A stretch of DNA of 64,000 bases from Chelonoidis abingdonii (lineage: Eukaryota > Chordata > Testudines > Testudinidae). Under the pieces are notes generated by a model that had not been told where the DNA came from, made no database searches, and saw only the letters and a program-made list of their open reading frames with translations. The stretch lies in contig NC_133770.1 of NCBI RefSeq assembly GCF_003597395.2, positions 18,528,969 through 18,592,968 of the forward strand, written 5' to 3'. Made by a program: the position numbers and the translations under genes. Shown here piece by piece: positions 33,641 to 43,727 of the stretch; within the stretch, counting starts at the first letter, position 1; each line of letters begins with the position of its first letter.

Positions 33641-34089
33641 GGGAACCACTTTGGAGAAAGTTGTATGCTGTAGTACTACGCACACCTTAAGGCGGGCTGG
33701 CCTCACCGCTAATTCCCAGCTAAATGCACTAATAGAGACTAGCAGAGGCCTAAGTACCATGTGGATATAATTGTAGGAAGGGGTATAGATGTGAAGCCCC
33801 CAAACTAATAAGCACTGAGGCGATTCAAAAACTGGCCCGGCGACCCGAAGAAGCAGGTTCCGTGCGTTCCTGGGTGTGGTAGGCTACACACACAAGACTA
33901 CCATTTTTTCCCCACTTCGCCAGTAGGCAAACAGTCCGCACACAATACCAGGCAACCACCTTAACGGAACTGGTGAAGGAGCCGAGGTCCAGCACATGGA
34001 ACCGAAAGGTGACCACACGACGCACGGGAGAGGGCAACCCCCCTTACATAGACCTTCGGAGAAAATGGCTCTCTGTAATGAATACGGAC

Positions 34090-34370
34090 CCCACCTCATA
34101 GTCCTTTTACGCACGGAATTTTTTTGCAAACAGATGCTTCCGAGGTGGGTACGTTGGGGCAAACTTCTGTTGCAAAATGATTGGATAAAAGAGGATACAC
34201 CCAATCCTTCTACCTAAGCAGAAAGCTGCACATAGCCCAAAAGACAGAAGTATGCAGTAGTAAAGCGAGAGAGAATGCCTTGCTGTCAAATGGGCCATGG
34301 AGGACGCTGCGTTATTTACCTCTTAGGCTGGCGATTCACTCTTTGTGTTTTACATGACATGCACCCCTTC
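34090..34370 (+). pseudogene. Gypsy RNase H remnant
   Basis: 'FLQTDASEV' is readable around 34118-34150 with a frame change, followed by 'SFYLSRKL' (34206-34229). This is the RNase H core that follows RT in Gypsy pol. Downstream integrase is not seen; the antisense LTR starts at 34382. Confidence 0.65.
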
Positions 34371-34381
34371 AGTGGACCACT

Positions 34382-35459
34382 GTGACGATGTGGTTCTGGC
34401 AGGACCCAACTGAGAGTGCCAAATCAGGACCAATTGCTCAAACAGGGCAGTCACAGCCCCTAGGCTGGGGTTTCTCCACCTCTAAGGCAAACCAAACCAG
34501 CCAGACAAAAATGACTTCGGTTCACCCACTGGCTAACCACAAGTCACACAAGCAATTTCCTTAGACACTCCAGTCTCCCAGTATCACCACCAGTTCCACA
34601 CGTCCTGGGGATGAATGGTTATGAAAACCAACACCCCAGTAAAAGAAAAAGGTTCTCTCGATCCCAAAGGACCAAGCCCCAGACCCAGGTCAATATACAC
34701 ATCAGATCTTACCCACAAATCACGCTGTTGCCAATCCTTTAGAATCTAAAATCTAAAGGTTTATTCATAAAAGAAAAAGATAGAGATGAGAGCTAGAATT
34801 GGTTAAATGGAATCAATTACATACAGTAATGCAAAGTTCCTTAGTTTCAGGCTTGTAGCAGTGATGAAGTAAAACTGCAGGTTCAAATCAAGTCTCTGGA
34901 GACATCCCCCGCTGGGATGGGTCATTCAGTCCTTTGTGCAGAGCTTCAGATTGTAGCAAAGTCCCTCCAGAGGTAAGAAGCAGGATTGAAGACAAAATGG
35001 AGATGAGGCCTTCGCCTTATATAGACTTTTCCAGGTGTAAGAACACTTCTTTGTTCTTACTACTGTGGAAAGTTACAGCAAAATGGAGTTTGCAGTCACA
35101 TGGGCCAGTTTCTGCATACTCCGCTGAGTCACAAGGCGTATCTGCCTCCTCTCAATGGGTCAATTGTGTAGTTGATGGTCCTTAATGGGCCATCAAGCAG
35201 GCTAAGCTGAGCTGACACCAACTTGTCTGGGGTGTCACCAGAACACAGCACAATTTAAAATACAGACAGTATACAGCCAATATTTATAACTTCAACTACA
35301 AAAATGATACAGACATACAAACGTAGCACAATCATAACCAGTAACCCGTAACCTGGTCTTAGACACCTTATATGACCCTTTACATAGGATTTTGGTGCCA
35401 CTACAGGAACCTTGGTTGCAACCCATGTTCTATATGGTCCCAGTTTATATTAATACGTC
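34382..35459 (-). mobile_element. Antisense LTR nested in the Gypsy element
   Basis: Begins TGACGATGTGG (34382) and ends ...AATACGTCA (35459). On the minus strand there is a TATA box TCTATATAAGG (complement at 35017-35027) and, 3' of it, an AATAAA signal (complement at 34762). That is the promoter/poly(A) order expected of an LTR transcribed leftwards. It is about 1.08 kb, and no target duplication is clear. Whether it inserted or came with a rearrangement that removed integrase cannot be decided from sequence alone. Confidence 0.65.
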
Positions 35460-35537
35460 AGGGCAGCCACCATGGCAACGCTGATGGTCTTTCACGAGAA
35501 CACTGCCCTGGCGTCCCAAGTTGCCCAACCCTATGGT

Positions 35538-35557
35538 GTTGAGCAGAGGGGGCGATA
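35538..35557 (+). promoter_or_regulatory. Polypurine tract of the Gypsy element
   Basis: Purine-rich 'gagcagagggggcgata' directly precedes the 3' LTR, the expected plus-strand priming site. Confidence 0.7.
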
Positions 35558-36242
35558 TGTGATGGGGCAAGGCCAGATGGCTACAGTAAAGTACTGAGCA
35601 ACAGGTATGTTAGCCCAGGCTAAACAAATCCCTAGTACCCTGGTAACCAAATGGCAGTTGCTCCAGGTTAATCAAGGCACCTGGAGCCAATTAAGATCTT
35701 TCTAGAAGGCAGTAGAGATAGCTACTTTAATTAGAACACCTGCAGCCAATCAAGGCAGGCTAATCAGGGCACCTGGCTTTAAAAAGGAGCTCACTCCAGT
35801 CAGGCAGGGAGGAGCCAGAGGAGAGAAGGAGGCGTGTGAGAGGAGCTGGGAGCAAGAAGGCAAGGAGCTGAGAGTGAGAGAGTGTATACTGCTGGAGGAT
35901 TGAGGAGGACAAGCATTGTCAGACACCAGGAGGAAGGTCCTGTGGTGAGGATAAAGAAGGTGTTTGGAGGAGGCCATGGGGAAGTAGCCCAGGGAGTTGT
36001 AGCTGTCCTGCAACTGTTACAGGAGGCACTATAGACAGCTGCGATCCACAGGGCCCTGGGCTGGAACCCGGAGTAGAGGGTGGGCCTGGGTTCCCCCCAA
36101 ACCTCCCAACTCCTGATCAGACACAGGAGGAGCTGACTCAGACTGTGGGTTCCACAAGAAGGGAACAAGATCACTGAGGTGAACAAATCCGCCAATAAGC
36201 GCAGGACCCACCAGCGAAAGATGAAGGAGGAACTTTGTCACA
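35558..36242 (+). repeat. Gypsy 3' LTR
   Basis: 685 bp and better preserved than the 5' copy. It has 'gcagccaatcaagg' (CCAAT box, about 35745) and 'ctttaaaaaggagctc' (TATA-like, about 35777), the same module as the antisense solo LTR at 7890-8281. Confidence 0.9.
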
Positions 36243-36424
36243 CCCTACACTGGGAGCGGTGCAGAGCCCACAATACTCTGAGGTGTTCTGCCTCAGGTAA
36301 AAGGTTCAACGTATTTCTCTGCTAGCCATGCTGCATAGTGGGCCAGGTCTGCTGGGCAATGCACAGAAGATGGTCATTACCATCTCAGAATGTTTGGTTC
36401 TAAACGCACAAGTCTCTATTCACT

Positions 36425-36575
36425 TAGAGTGTTAGCTCTTTGGGCTCAGGGACTGTCTTTTTGTTCTGTGCTTGTACAGCGTCTAGCTCAGTGAAGCCCT
36501 TGCGCATGACTAGGACTACTAGGTGCCACATTAATACAAATAAATAATAATAATAACAACAAGAATTAATAATAA
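36425..36575 (+). repeat. L2/MIR-type 3' tail with (AATAAT)n
   Basis: 'agagtgttagctctttgggctcagggactgtctttttgttctgtgcttgtacagcgtctagctcag' followed by 'aataaataataataataac' is a complete L2-type 3' end with its short tandem tail. Confidence 0.7.
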
Positions 36576-36844
36576 ATAATACTGCCTGAGATAAAAGACC
36601 CAGCTTTGTTATCAAGTATGTAGCAGGCTTACCAACCTCAGTATGTGGCTCAGCTACTGGAGGGGGACAGAGAGCCACAGCACGTGTATATGGGGAGAGT
36701 GTACTTGAGGATCCTTACTCCCGTCCCCCCCACCCCCACACTACTGCACAGCCATATGAGGGCCAACCACAACGTTTCCCATAGTGAACAGCTAGCATAT
36801 ATGGCAAAATGGGCAACCAATGTGAAAACAGGTTCCTTGAAACT

Positions 36845-37973
36845 TGGGTTGCCAATTTTTTACTCACATAAAACCAAACACCTTTGCCCGGCTCCTGCCC
36901 CGCCCCTCCTCTGAGGCCCCATCCCTGCTTACTCCAACCTCTCTCCCTCTGTCGCTCACTCTCCCCACCCTCATTCACTTGCTTATTTTCACGGGGCTGA
37001 CCCAGGGGGCTGGGGTGCTGGACGGGATGAAGGCTCCTGCTGGGGTGCAGGCTCTAGGGTGGGGCCAGAAATAGTTCAGAGTGGAGGAGGGGGCTCAGGG
37101 CTGAGGCAGTGGGTTGGTATGTGAGAGTGGGTGAGGGCTGCAGCTGGGGGTGTGAGCTCTGGGGTGGAGCCAGGATTGAGGGATTTGGGGTGCAGGAGGG
37201 GGCTCTGGGATTGGGGGTGGAGCCAAGGGTTTCGAAGTATAGGAGGGGGCTCTGAGCTGAGGAAAGGGATTGGAATGTGGGAGGAGGTACGGGCATTGGG
37301 CTTGGGGTGCAAGTTCTGGGTTGAGGCCAGAAATGAGGGGTTCAGGATGCCAGAGGGGGCTCCTAGCTGGGTGCAGGGGGTGGTGATGAGGGCTCTGGCT
37401 GGGGGTGTAGGCTCTGATGGGGGGCTGGGGATGAAGGAATTTGGGGTGCAGGGGGCTCCTGGATGGAGATGAAGGGTGTCATAGAGTAGGAGGCTCAGGG
37501 CTGGGGGCAAGGGTTGGGTGTGTGTGTGGGGGGGTGAGGGCTCCAGCTGGGGGTGTGGTCTCGGAGTGGGCTGGGGATGAGGGTTTGGGGTGCAGGAGGG
37601 TGCTGCAGGTGGGACTTGGAGTGGTTTGAGAGGGCAGGAGGGGGCTCAAGGCTGGGGCAGGGGTTGGGTGTGGGGGTGAAAGCTCTGTCTGGGGTTGTGG
37701 TCTCTGGGGTGGGGCTGGGGATGAGGGGTTTGGAGTGCAGGAGGGTGCTGCAGGCTGGGATTGCATGGTTCAGAGGGCAGGAGGGGGATCAGGGCTGGGG
37801 CTGGGGCAGGGGTTTGGGGTCCAGAGGTGGCGTTTACCTCAAGCAGCTCCTGGAAGCAGCAGCATGTTGCCCTCTCTGGCTTCTATGCATAGGGGCAGCC
37901 AGGGGGCTCCGCATCCTCCACCCACCCCAAGTGCCACCTCTGCAGCTCCCATTGGCTGGACACCTGTCACCCT
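36845..37973. mobile_element. hAT-like element with long G-rich array
   Basis: Left end GGGTTGCCAATTTTTTACTC; right end 'ggacacctgtcaccct' is its imperfect inverted match. Between about 37010 and 37830 lies an irregular array of roughly 45-100-bp G-rich units ('ggctctggggtggggctggggatgagggg'). After it come 'cctcaagcagctcctggaagcagcagcatg' and 'gcagctcccattggctgg', modules shared with the element at 52137. No transposase. No TSD is evident. Confidence 0.6.
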
Positions 37974-39079
37974 ACCTGAGAGATGGTAAATAAACACACT
38001 TCCTGCTATGATTAGTTCTGAGGCCTAAAAAGCACAGCCACTGACTAAGCCTTAATGGTTAATAATAAACATCCTAGGCCTGACTGTTCTGTACCACCAT
38101 TACCTACAGTGGCATTATGCCCTATTTGTAAGTGAAACCACTGAAAACCTGGGCATAGAGGTTGGGATTTTCACAGCTGCCTTAGGGAAGTTACTGGGAA
38201 TCGGGTGTCCAAATCCCCAAGGCAGCTTCAAAGATCTCGCCATAAAGCCTCATCTGATCTTCACAGGACAAAGGAAATCAAATATGGGTTTATCCTCATA
38301 TTTGCAGGAGGCAGACAAAGCCCTTCTCTTGGTGAGTGAACAAGAGCTGCAATAGTGGTGCCTTCTGGCCTTGAAATCTATGAAAAGCAAAGACTTAACA
38401 GGGCTTTAAAATACTGCATCTTATTAAACTGTATCTCCTTCTACGTAGCTTTTCCCTTCTTCCTTTTAACCAAGGAAACTGTATGTTGGATCCCATTTTG
38501 TACAAACTAAAACTCAGTTATTTAGTTAGTGGCTAAGGAGCTTGGAAAAATAGTTGGGGTCAGAGTGGTACTTCAGAAGCCATTATACTGGTGCTCATCT
38601 CAGGGGGAGTGAGGTGGAGAGCAGGACAGCACAACACTAGGACTACTTACATGCTAAACATTAGCCATGTGCTTAAGTACCTGGCCAAATTAGGGCCTAA
38701 GATACTACAGTGCTTGGCATTCTGTAAACATCTAGGGTGGGAGCATCACATCCCGTTGATGTGTGACAGGCTTCATTTAAGCAGTAATCTCACAGTGCAG
38801 TACAGTTGGTGTTTTAGCATGTGGAAGGTGTACCTCCATCTTATAAACACATCCTGCTGCAGCTGCTGGAATGGCAGGTTGGTTTTCAGCCTGTGCTAAC
38901 ATACCAACTTTGCTGAAGTAGCTAAAAGCTAGTGACAATTTGTTTTGGCAGTAACTGTGAAACTCTGAAAGGTACTGGGTAGCTAGGTTCAGATAACAGA
39001 TGGAATAACATAGGCTTTAATTAAAGGTGTTATCAGGGAGAGATGAAAATATCAATTTAGTTTATCGATAAATATCAGA
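37974..39079. other. No gene seen
   Basis: 'tacatgctaaacattagccatgtgcttaag' near 38650 recalls the foldback at 12168. The 102-codon frame 38591-38899 lies over it and has no domain. Confidence 0.4.
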
Positions 39080-39245
39080 GGCTACATTTTCGAAAGTGAC
39101 TAGTCATTTTGGATGCCTCAGTTTTCGGTTCCTGGCTTGAGCCATTTTACAGAGAGTGGCTCTTGGAAACAAGTGGGTGCTCAGCATCCAGAAGCTTAAG
39201 CCTCATTAAAGGCGTCTTCAACTGGGTGCCCAAAATCATTAGTCA
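39080..39245. repeat. Palindromic (foldback) repeat
   Basis: Left arm 'aaagtgactagtcattttggatgcctcag' and right arm 'gggtgcccaaaatcattagtcactta' pair as inverted repeats around 'gtgggtgctcagcatccag'. Non-coding. Confidence 0.65.
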
Positions 39246-41865
39246 CTTATGGAAATTTAGATCCAGATATTTTTACCTTAGCTATCAATTATTTATCCAT
39301 ATCAGCAATAGTTAATTGAAGGAAAATGAAGTTCTATTGTGCCGTGAATGTCCATGATAATATGGAATGCCTAGTTAGCATGAACGTAGTGCAGCCACAA
39401 ATATTTTGCTAAACATCAAACACTTTGTTTTTGATGCCCTAAAACATTTGCGAATAGACCACAAGGTGGCAGATGAGCTACAAAGATGACTGATTAAAAA
39501 CTACAAAATCAAATATAGATTACAAATGACAGGTAAACAAGCATAAAGAAGACAATCACTGCTGCACTCTCATCTACTTTCTTAAGAAAAAAGTCTTTCC
39601 TATCAAATAACAATGTAAAGTAGTTTGTACTCCTACTTGTGACAATGGATTCATGCTCTGAATACATAATAGATTGATACTGAGTGTTATCAGAATCCAC
39701 AGAGATATGCTTTGCTTGGAGAAATATTCTTTTTTATCAGCTTTATCCCAAAGATTTTTCTGTGGTTGGCATTTCACGATTCAGACACAATATCCTAACT
39801 GATTAAGATGGTGTGTAGGATAGTTTTCATCAGCTTGTTTGAATTGTTGTGAAGAACATCGATGATTTCCATTTTTTCTGGACCGTAGCATAGGTGTATG
39901 CATTGCACGTTTTCAGAAAGGACCCTCACTTTGTGATTAGGATCCTTTTAAAAATGAGTCTAGATCAATCCAAGCAAGCTACTTAAACACAGGAGAGGAG
40001 AGGGAGAATAATTCTGTTGGTTTCTGCAGTACATCTAGAGAGCTGATAGTCAAATACTATAAGCAGGGAAACCTGGTTCTTGAATAAGAAGTTCCATCTG
40101 CGTTTAACAGAATCCTTATCCATCTGGTGGTCCATAAAATGATGCACAGCCCTTTTCCTGCTAAACCAAACTGAGGCTCCATTACATGATTTATCCATGG
40201 GGCTCATAAAAATCTTTCTGAAGAGAAAACATTTTTCCTCTGAGGTGGACTAGATTTCAGGTTCTGTCAGAGCCCTTAGTAAACTCTGTCCCACCCCCTC
40301 TTCAAATTACATCAGATAATCCCCATTCTATACCATTAGTATAATCAAAGGGGAAAATAAGTTTAGAAGGTAGAATTCTCCCCTCTTCAACAGCTGATCC
40401 ATGCTGCTGCACAAGATTACAGCCATTTGGGGGAGAATCCCCTTGGAGCAGAGAATTACGTGTTGGGGGGCATGCCATGAGTGAGGTCAAGAAGGGATGT
40501 GTCAGGGCCAGAAGTCCCTATACTGTAGGTTACTATGGTGATTCTGAGTTGCTATGAGCAGTCCCTAGGTATCTCTCAGAAAGCTGCTATGGTGAGACAG
40601 ACTGGCCTTCTGAACAACCCAGACTCCTGGGGATGCTTAAAGCCACCCTCCCACACAGGGCTGCATCTTTCTTTACTGTGTATCCCACAGGTGCAGCTCA
40701 GAATTACAGCCAGAATGCTTACAAAAATTCAGGACCAAATTCTCCGTTGGCATGCACTTGTGCAGCCATTCACACCTGTGCAAAGTGGGTGTAACACACT
40801 GCCAGATCCACATTTGATACCTGTGAATGACTGCACAAGGAAGCAGGAAATAGCTAGGAAGCCCTGTGGATCTTGGGTTAATTGTGCATTCAGATGTCTA
40901 TGTCCCCCACCTGCTCTGCCAGGAGCAAATCTCATTCCCTGACTCATTGTGCTGATTCACAGAAAAGTAACTTTTCTTCCCACGAATTTTTCTCCCAGAG
41001 TCTGATCTGACCTTGTGCTTGTAAATACTGTCTAGTCTGTGGAGTAACATTCAGACAATAAAACCCCCATACTAATAGTAATTAACATAATCCGAACAAA
41101 TAAATGTTTCTGGTTAATGTAAATGTTAATGATGGTGGCATTGCATTTGTGTATTTAAATTTATTTTACTAAATAATTAAACATGAATTTATTTCTTAGT
41201 GTTTCAAAAGTGTTCATCCTCCTTTTCCACTTGCCTTGTTATTATGCATTGATTATGATATTCACGTTTGATCTTTTGTTTGTGACAATAGAGAAGTTCT
41301 TTTTAAAATGTTATAGCTAAATCCATGTGGCCCTTTGGTCATAAAAAGGCTGTGATTCCCTTGTCATAAATAATTCAGTCACAGTTAATTAACATTCTTG
41401 TTTAGCATCCAGTGGGTTTAGTATCTTTGGTTTAGTAGATTGCAAAATTGTCTTTTTATTACAATAGTATCTAATAAGTTATCATCGTTAGAAGAACATA
41501 CTAATTGTATTCAGAAGGGATCTTGTAGAAGTTGTACATTCAGTTCATTCAATAACTCAAAAGATATTCTTGCTATGTTCATTTTTAAGGTTTATCTTGC
41601 TTCCATCCCATTTCCTCAACTTTGAGCTGTCCATGGTACTTAAGCAAAGATGGGGGTGGAAATCTAATTTACAGTGCGAAAAGACAAATGTTCATAGTAT
41701 TTCTTGCTCTGTGGACTGGAAGATCCACAATCTTAGAACAAAAATACTTTGGGTTGCGACACTTTCTCAGAGTGCCCAGTACTGTGAGCCCCTCAAACTC
41801 CAGTGAGAGGAAGATGTGCTCATATTTAACTGGGTGGCAGCTTCCTGATACCACAAGTCTGAAAG
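39246..41865. other. No gene seen; AT-rich
   Basis: Frames here are short and overlap on both strands. The longest (40535-40942, 135 codons) has no domain, and its antisense is also open. I see no repeat that I can name. Confidence 0.35.
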
Positions 41866-42122
41866 AGCATGTCTACACTACAATAAAACACTTGTAGCTG
41901 GCCCACGTTAGCTGACTCAGGTTCATGGGGCTAGGGCTGAGGGACTGTAAAATTGTAGTGTAAATGTTTGAGTTTAAGCTGGATCCCCATCACAGGATCC
42001 CAGGGCTCAGGCTCCAGCCCAATCCTGAATATCTACACTGCAAGTTTATAGCCCCACAGCCAGAGCCAAGTCAGCTAACATGGGTCAGCAAAGGGTATTT
42101 CATTGCAGTCAAACATACCCTT
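41866..42122. mobile_element. MITE with 'tgtctacactacaataaa' ends
   Basis: The left end CATGTCTACACTACAATAAA and the right end, whose reverse complement begins TATGTTTGACTGCAATGAAA, are TIRs. Nested modules are also inverted ('taaaattgtagtgtaaatg' / 'atctacactgcaagttta', 'cccagggctcaggctcc'). It is palindromic overall, 257 bp, non-coding. Superfamily not assigned. Confidence 0.7.
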
Positions 42123-42549
42123 AGCTAACCAAACAATCGCCTCTGGGTTTGCCTCTGCCAGCCTTTAGTTTGCCTTGCAGGTTAACAATAGGTGCACCCT
42201 AAGCATCCTTAAAGTGTTCCCCTGCAGTGTCCAGCCTTTAACTGCTGAACACTCAGAAATTACCAAAGAAATTGTCCCCAACTGAACAGTGCACACACTA
42301 GCTTGTTTGGTTCAATTGAGGATCAGCTCCAATGTAACATCACAGCTCTGAGATATATTTATAGTGAAAACAATCATACATTTATTATGAAAGATTAAGA
42401 TTCAAGAGATAGTGAATAACGATAATGGTGGAAACAGAAATGTTTACATACAAGGCAAAAGTATAACATGATTCCTAGACTCTAAACTTAACTTTAACAG
42501 GCTAAAAGACCTTTCTCTAAAGTAGTTCAACTGTTTCACTCTAAAGCTG
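42123..42549. other. No gene seen
   Basis: AT-rich, no recognised structure. Confidence 0.35.
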
Positions 42550-43727
42550 CATCATATATTGATGATGATGATGTTCGTCCATCGTTGTCAATGAAGACCT
42601 CAACAACTCATTCGTTCAATGACCGGGCTCTGTGCATCCGAAGATGACTGATCAGTCCGATTCGGGCATGGAACGTCCTGTCACACGTCAGGCAGACATG
42701 TGATGGCACTGTCGATGATGTGCAGGCAGCCCTGGACTTGCGTAACTCACGCTTTCTTTCAGCCTCAGCAGTATGCCTCGCCTCAGAGATATTACTGCCT
42801 GTGTGAATGAGGTTGCGCCATGCTGGATGGTTCAGTGCGAGGGTTTCCCATGTGACGGTGTTGATCTCGAGGGACTTCAGAGAGGTCTTCAGTGTGTCCT
42901 TGAACTGCTTCTTTTGTCCTCCATGGGAGCGCTTTCCCTGGGTGAGTTCTCCGTAGAAGAGCTGTTTAGGACTGCGCTCATCTGACATTCTCATGACATG
43001 TCTGGCCCATCTGGTCTGGGCTCCCATCAGCAGTGTGTGAACTGACGGCAGACTGGTTCTGGTAAGGACTTCAGTATTGGGCACTTTGTCCTGCCATCTG
43101 ATTTTTAGAAGCTTTCGTAGACAGGAAATGTAGAAGTGATTGAGCCTTCGTGCATGACTCTGATAGACAGTCCATGTCTCGCAGGCGTACAGCAGAGTTG
43201 GAAGCACCCCTGCTCGGTAGACCTTCAGCTTCATTGGTAGGCTGATCCCTCGATGTTCCCAGATGTTGGAATGCAATCGGCCAAATGCAGAGCTGGCTTT
43301 AGCAATTCGGCAGTTTACTTCATCATCAATTGACACTGCTCGGGAAAGGGTACTGCCCAGGTACGTGAAGTGGTCCACTGCCTGAAGTCTCTGTCCATTT
43401 ACAGTGATGGACGGTTCTGAGTATGGAGCATGTGGAGCTGGCTGGTGCATGACCTCAGTCTTCTTGATGTTAATGGTGAGACCGAAGTTGTTGCATGCAG
43501 ATGAAAACTTGTCCATACTGGCTTGCATTTCTGGCTCTGTACTAGCATTCAGAGCACAATCATCGGCAAAGCGAAAGTCTCGAAATACTGTTTCCTTCAC
43601 GTTGGTGATGGCACACAGTCACCTCAGATTGAATAGTTTCCCATCAGTTCTGTACTTCAGGCCTACTCCTTCAGTTCAGTGTTGAAAGGCATCAGTCAGA
43701 GTGGCAGAGAATATCATGCCATATATT
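42550..43727 (-). mobile_element. 5'-truncated non-LTR retrotransposon (RT C-terminal part plus zinc finger)
   Basis: One frame can be followed on the minus strand from about 43727 ('MIFSATLTDAF') to a stop at 42608, with two in-frame TGA codons near 43680 and at 43621-43619. The second sits where 'CGA' would give the expected Arg, consistent with CpG decay. The 3' end has a short (ATC)n-like tail (complement of 'gatgatgatgatg' at 42560). The clade is uncertain (RTE-like or a related lineage). Confidence 0.75.
42608..43600 (-). CDS. LINE ORF2 C-terminal fragment with C2H2 zinc finger
   Basis: 330 codons without a stop. 'FADD' at residues 11-14 is the catalytic box of the reverse transcriptase, so fingers and most of the palm are missing on the 5' side. 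Residues 60-260 ('YLGSTLS', 'LLYACETWTV', 'RWARHVMRM') are the thumb and connection typical of one group of LINE proteins. The end has Cys303-X2-Cys306-X12-His319-X3-His323, a classical C2H2 finger that probably helps bind the RNA or target DNA. The first codon shown is GTG inside the RT, not a true start. A 5'-truncated element cannot move on its own. The plus frame 43404-43685 is its shadow. Confidence 0.75.
   Translation of the reverse strand: MKETVFRDFRFADDCALNASTEPEMQASMDKFSSACNNFGLTINIKKTEVMHQPAPHAPYSEPSITVNGQRLQAVDHFTYLGSTLSRAVSIDDEVNCRIAKASSAFGRLHSNIWEHRGISLPMKLKVYRAGVLPTLLYACETWTVYQSHARRLNHFYISCLRKLLKIRWQDKVPNTEVLTRTSLPSVHTLLMGAQTRWARHVMRMSDERSPKQLFYGELTQGKRSHGGQKKQFKDTLKTSLKSLEINTVTWETLALNHPAWRNLIHTGSNISEARHTAEAERKRELRKSRAACTSSTVPSHVCLTCDRTFHARIGLISHLRMHRARSLNE

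Larger units (their letters stand above)
29136..36242 (+). mobile_element. Gypsy-type LTR retrotransposon (Gmr1-like, SCAN-like gag), defective
   Basis: Two LTRs (29136-29792 and 35558-36242) begin TGTGATGGGGCAAGGCCAGA and end TTTGTCACA. The flanking tetramer CCCT (29132-29135 and 36243-36246) is a 4-bp target duplication, usual for Gypsy. In order come a TGG-starting primer-binding site, gag with a SCAN-like segment, a DSG protease, RT and RNase H. An antisense LTR then occupies the place where integrase should be, followed by a purine-rich tract before the 3' LTR. All frames are broken. Gmr1-like Gypsy elements are the established source of the vertebrate SCAN domain. Confidence 0.88.

Noticed and set aside
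36838..37981. Target duplication for the hAT at 36845-37973
   Set aside because: Flanking octamers (TGAAACTT and ACCTGAGA) do not match at the inferred ends.
37076..37993. Several 90-146-codon frames on both strands
   Set aside because: Products of the G-rich array in the hAT at 36845-37973; both strands lack stops because of base composition.
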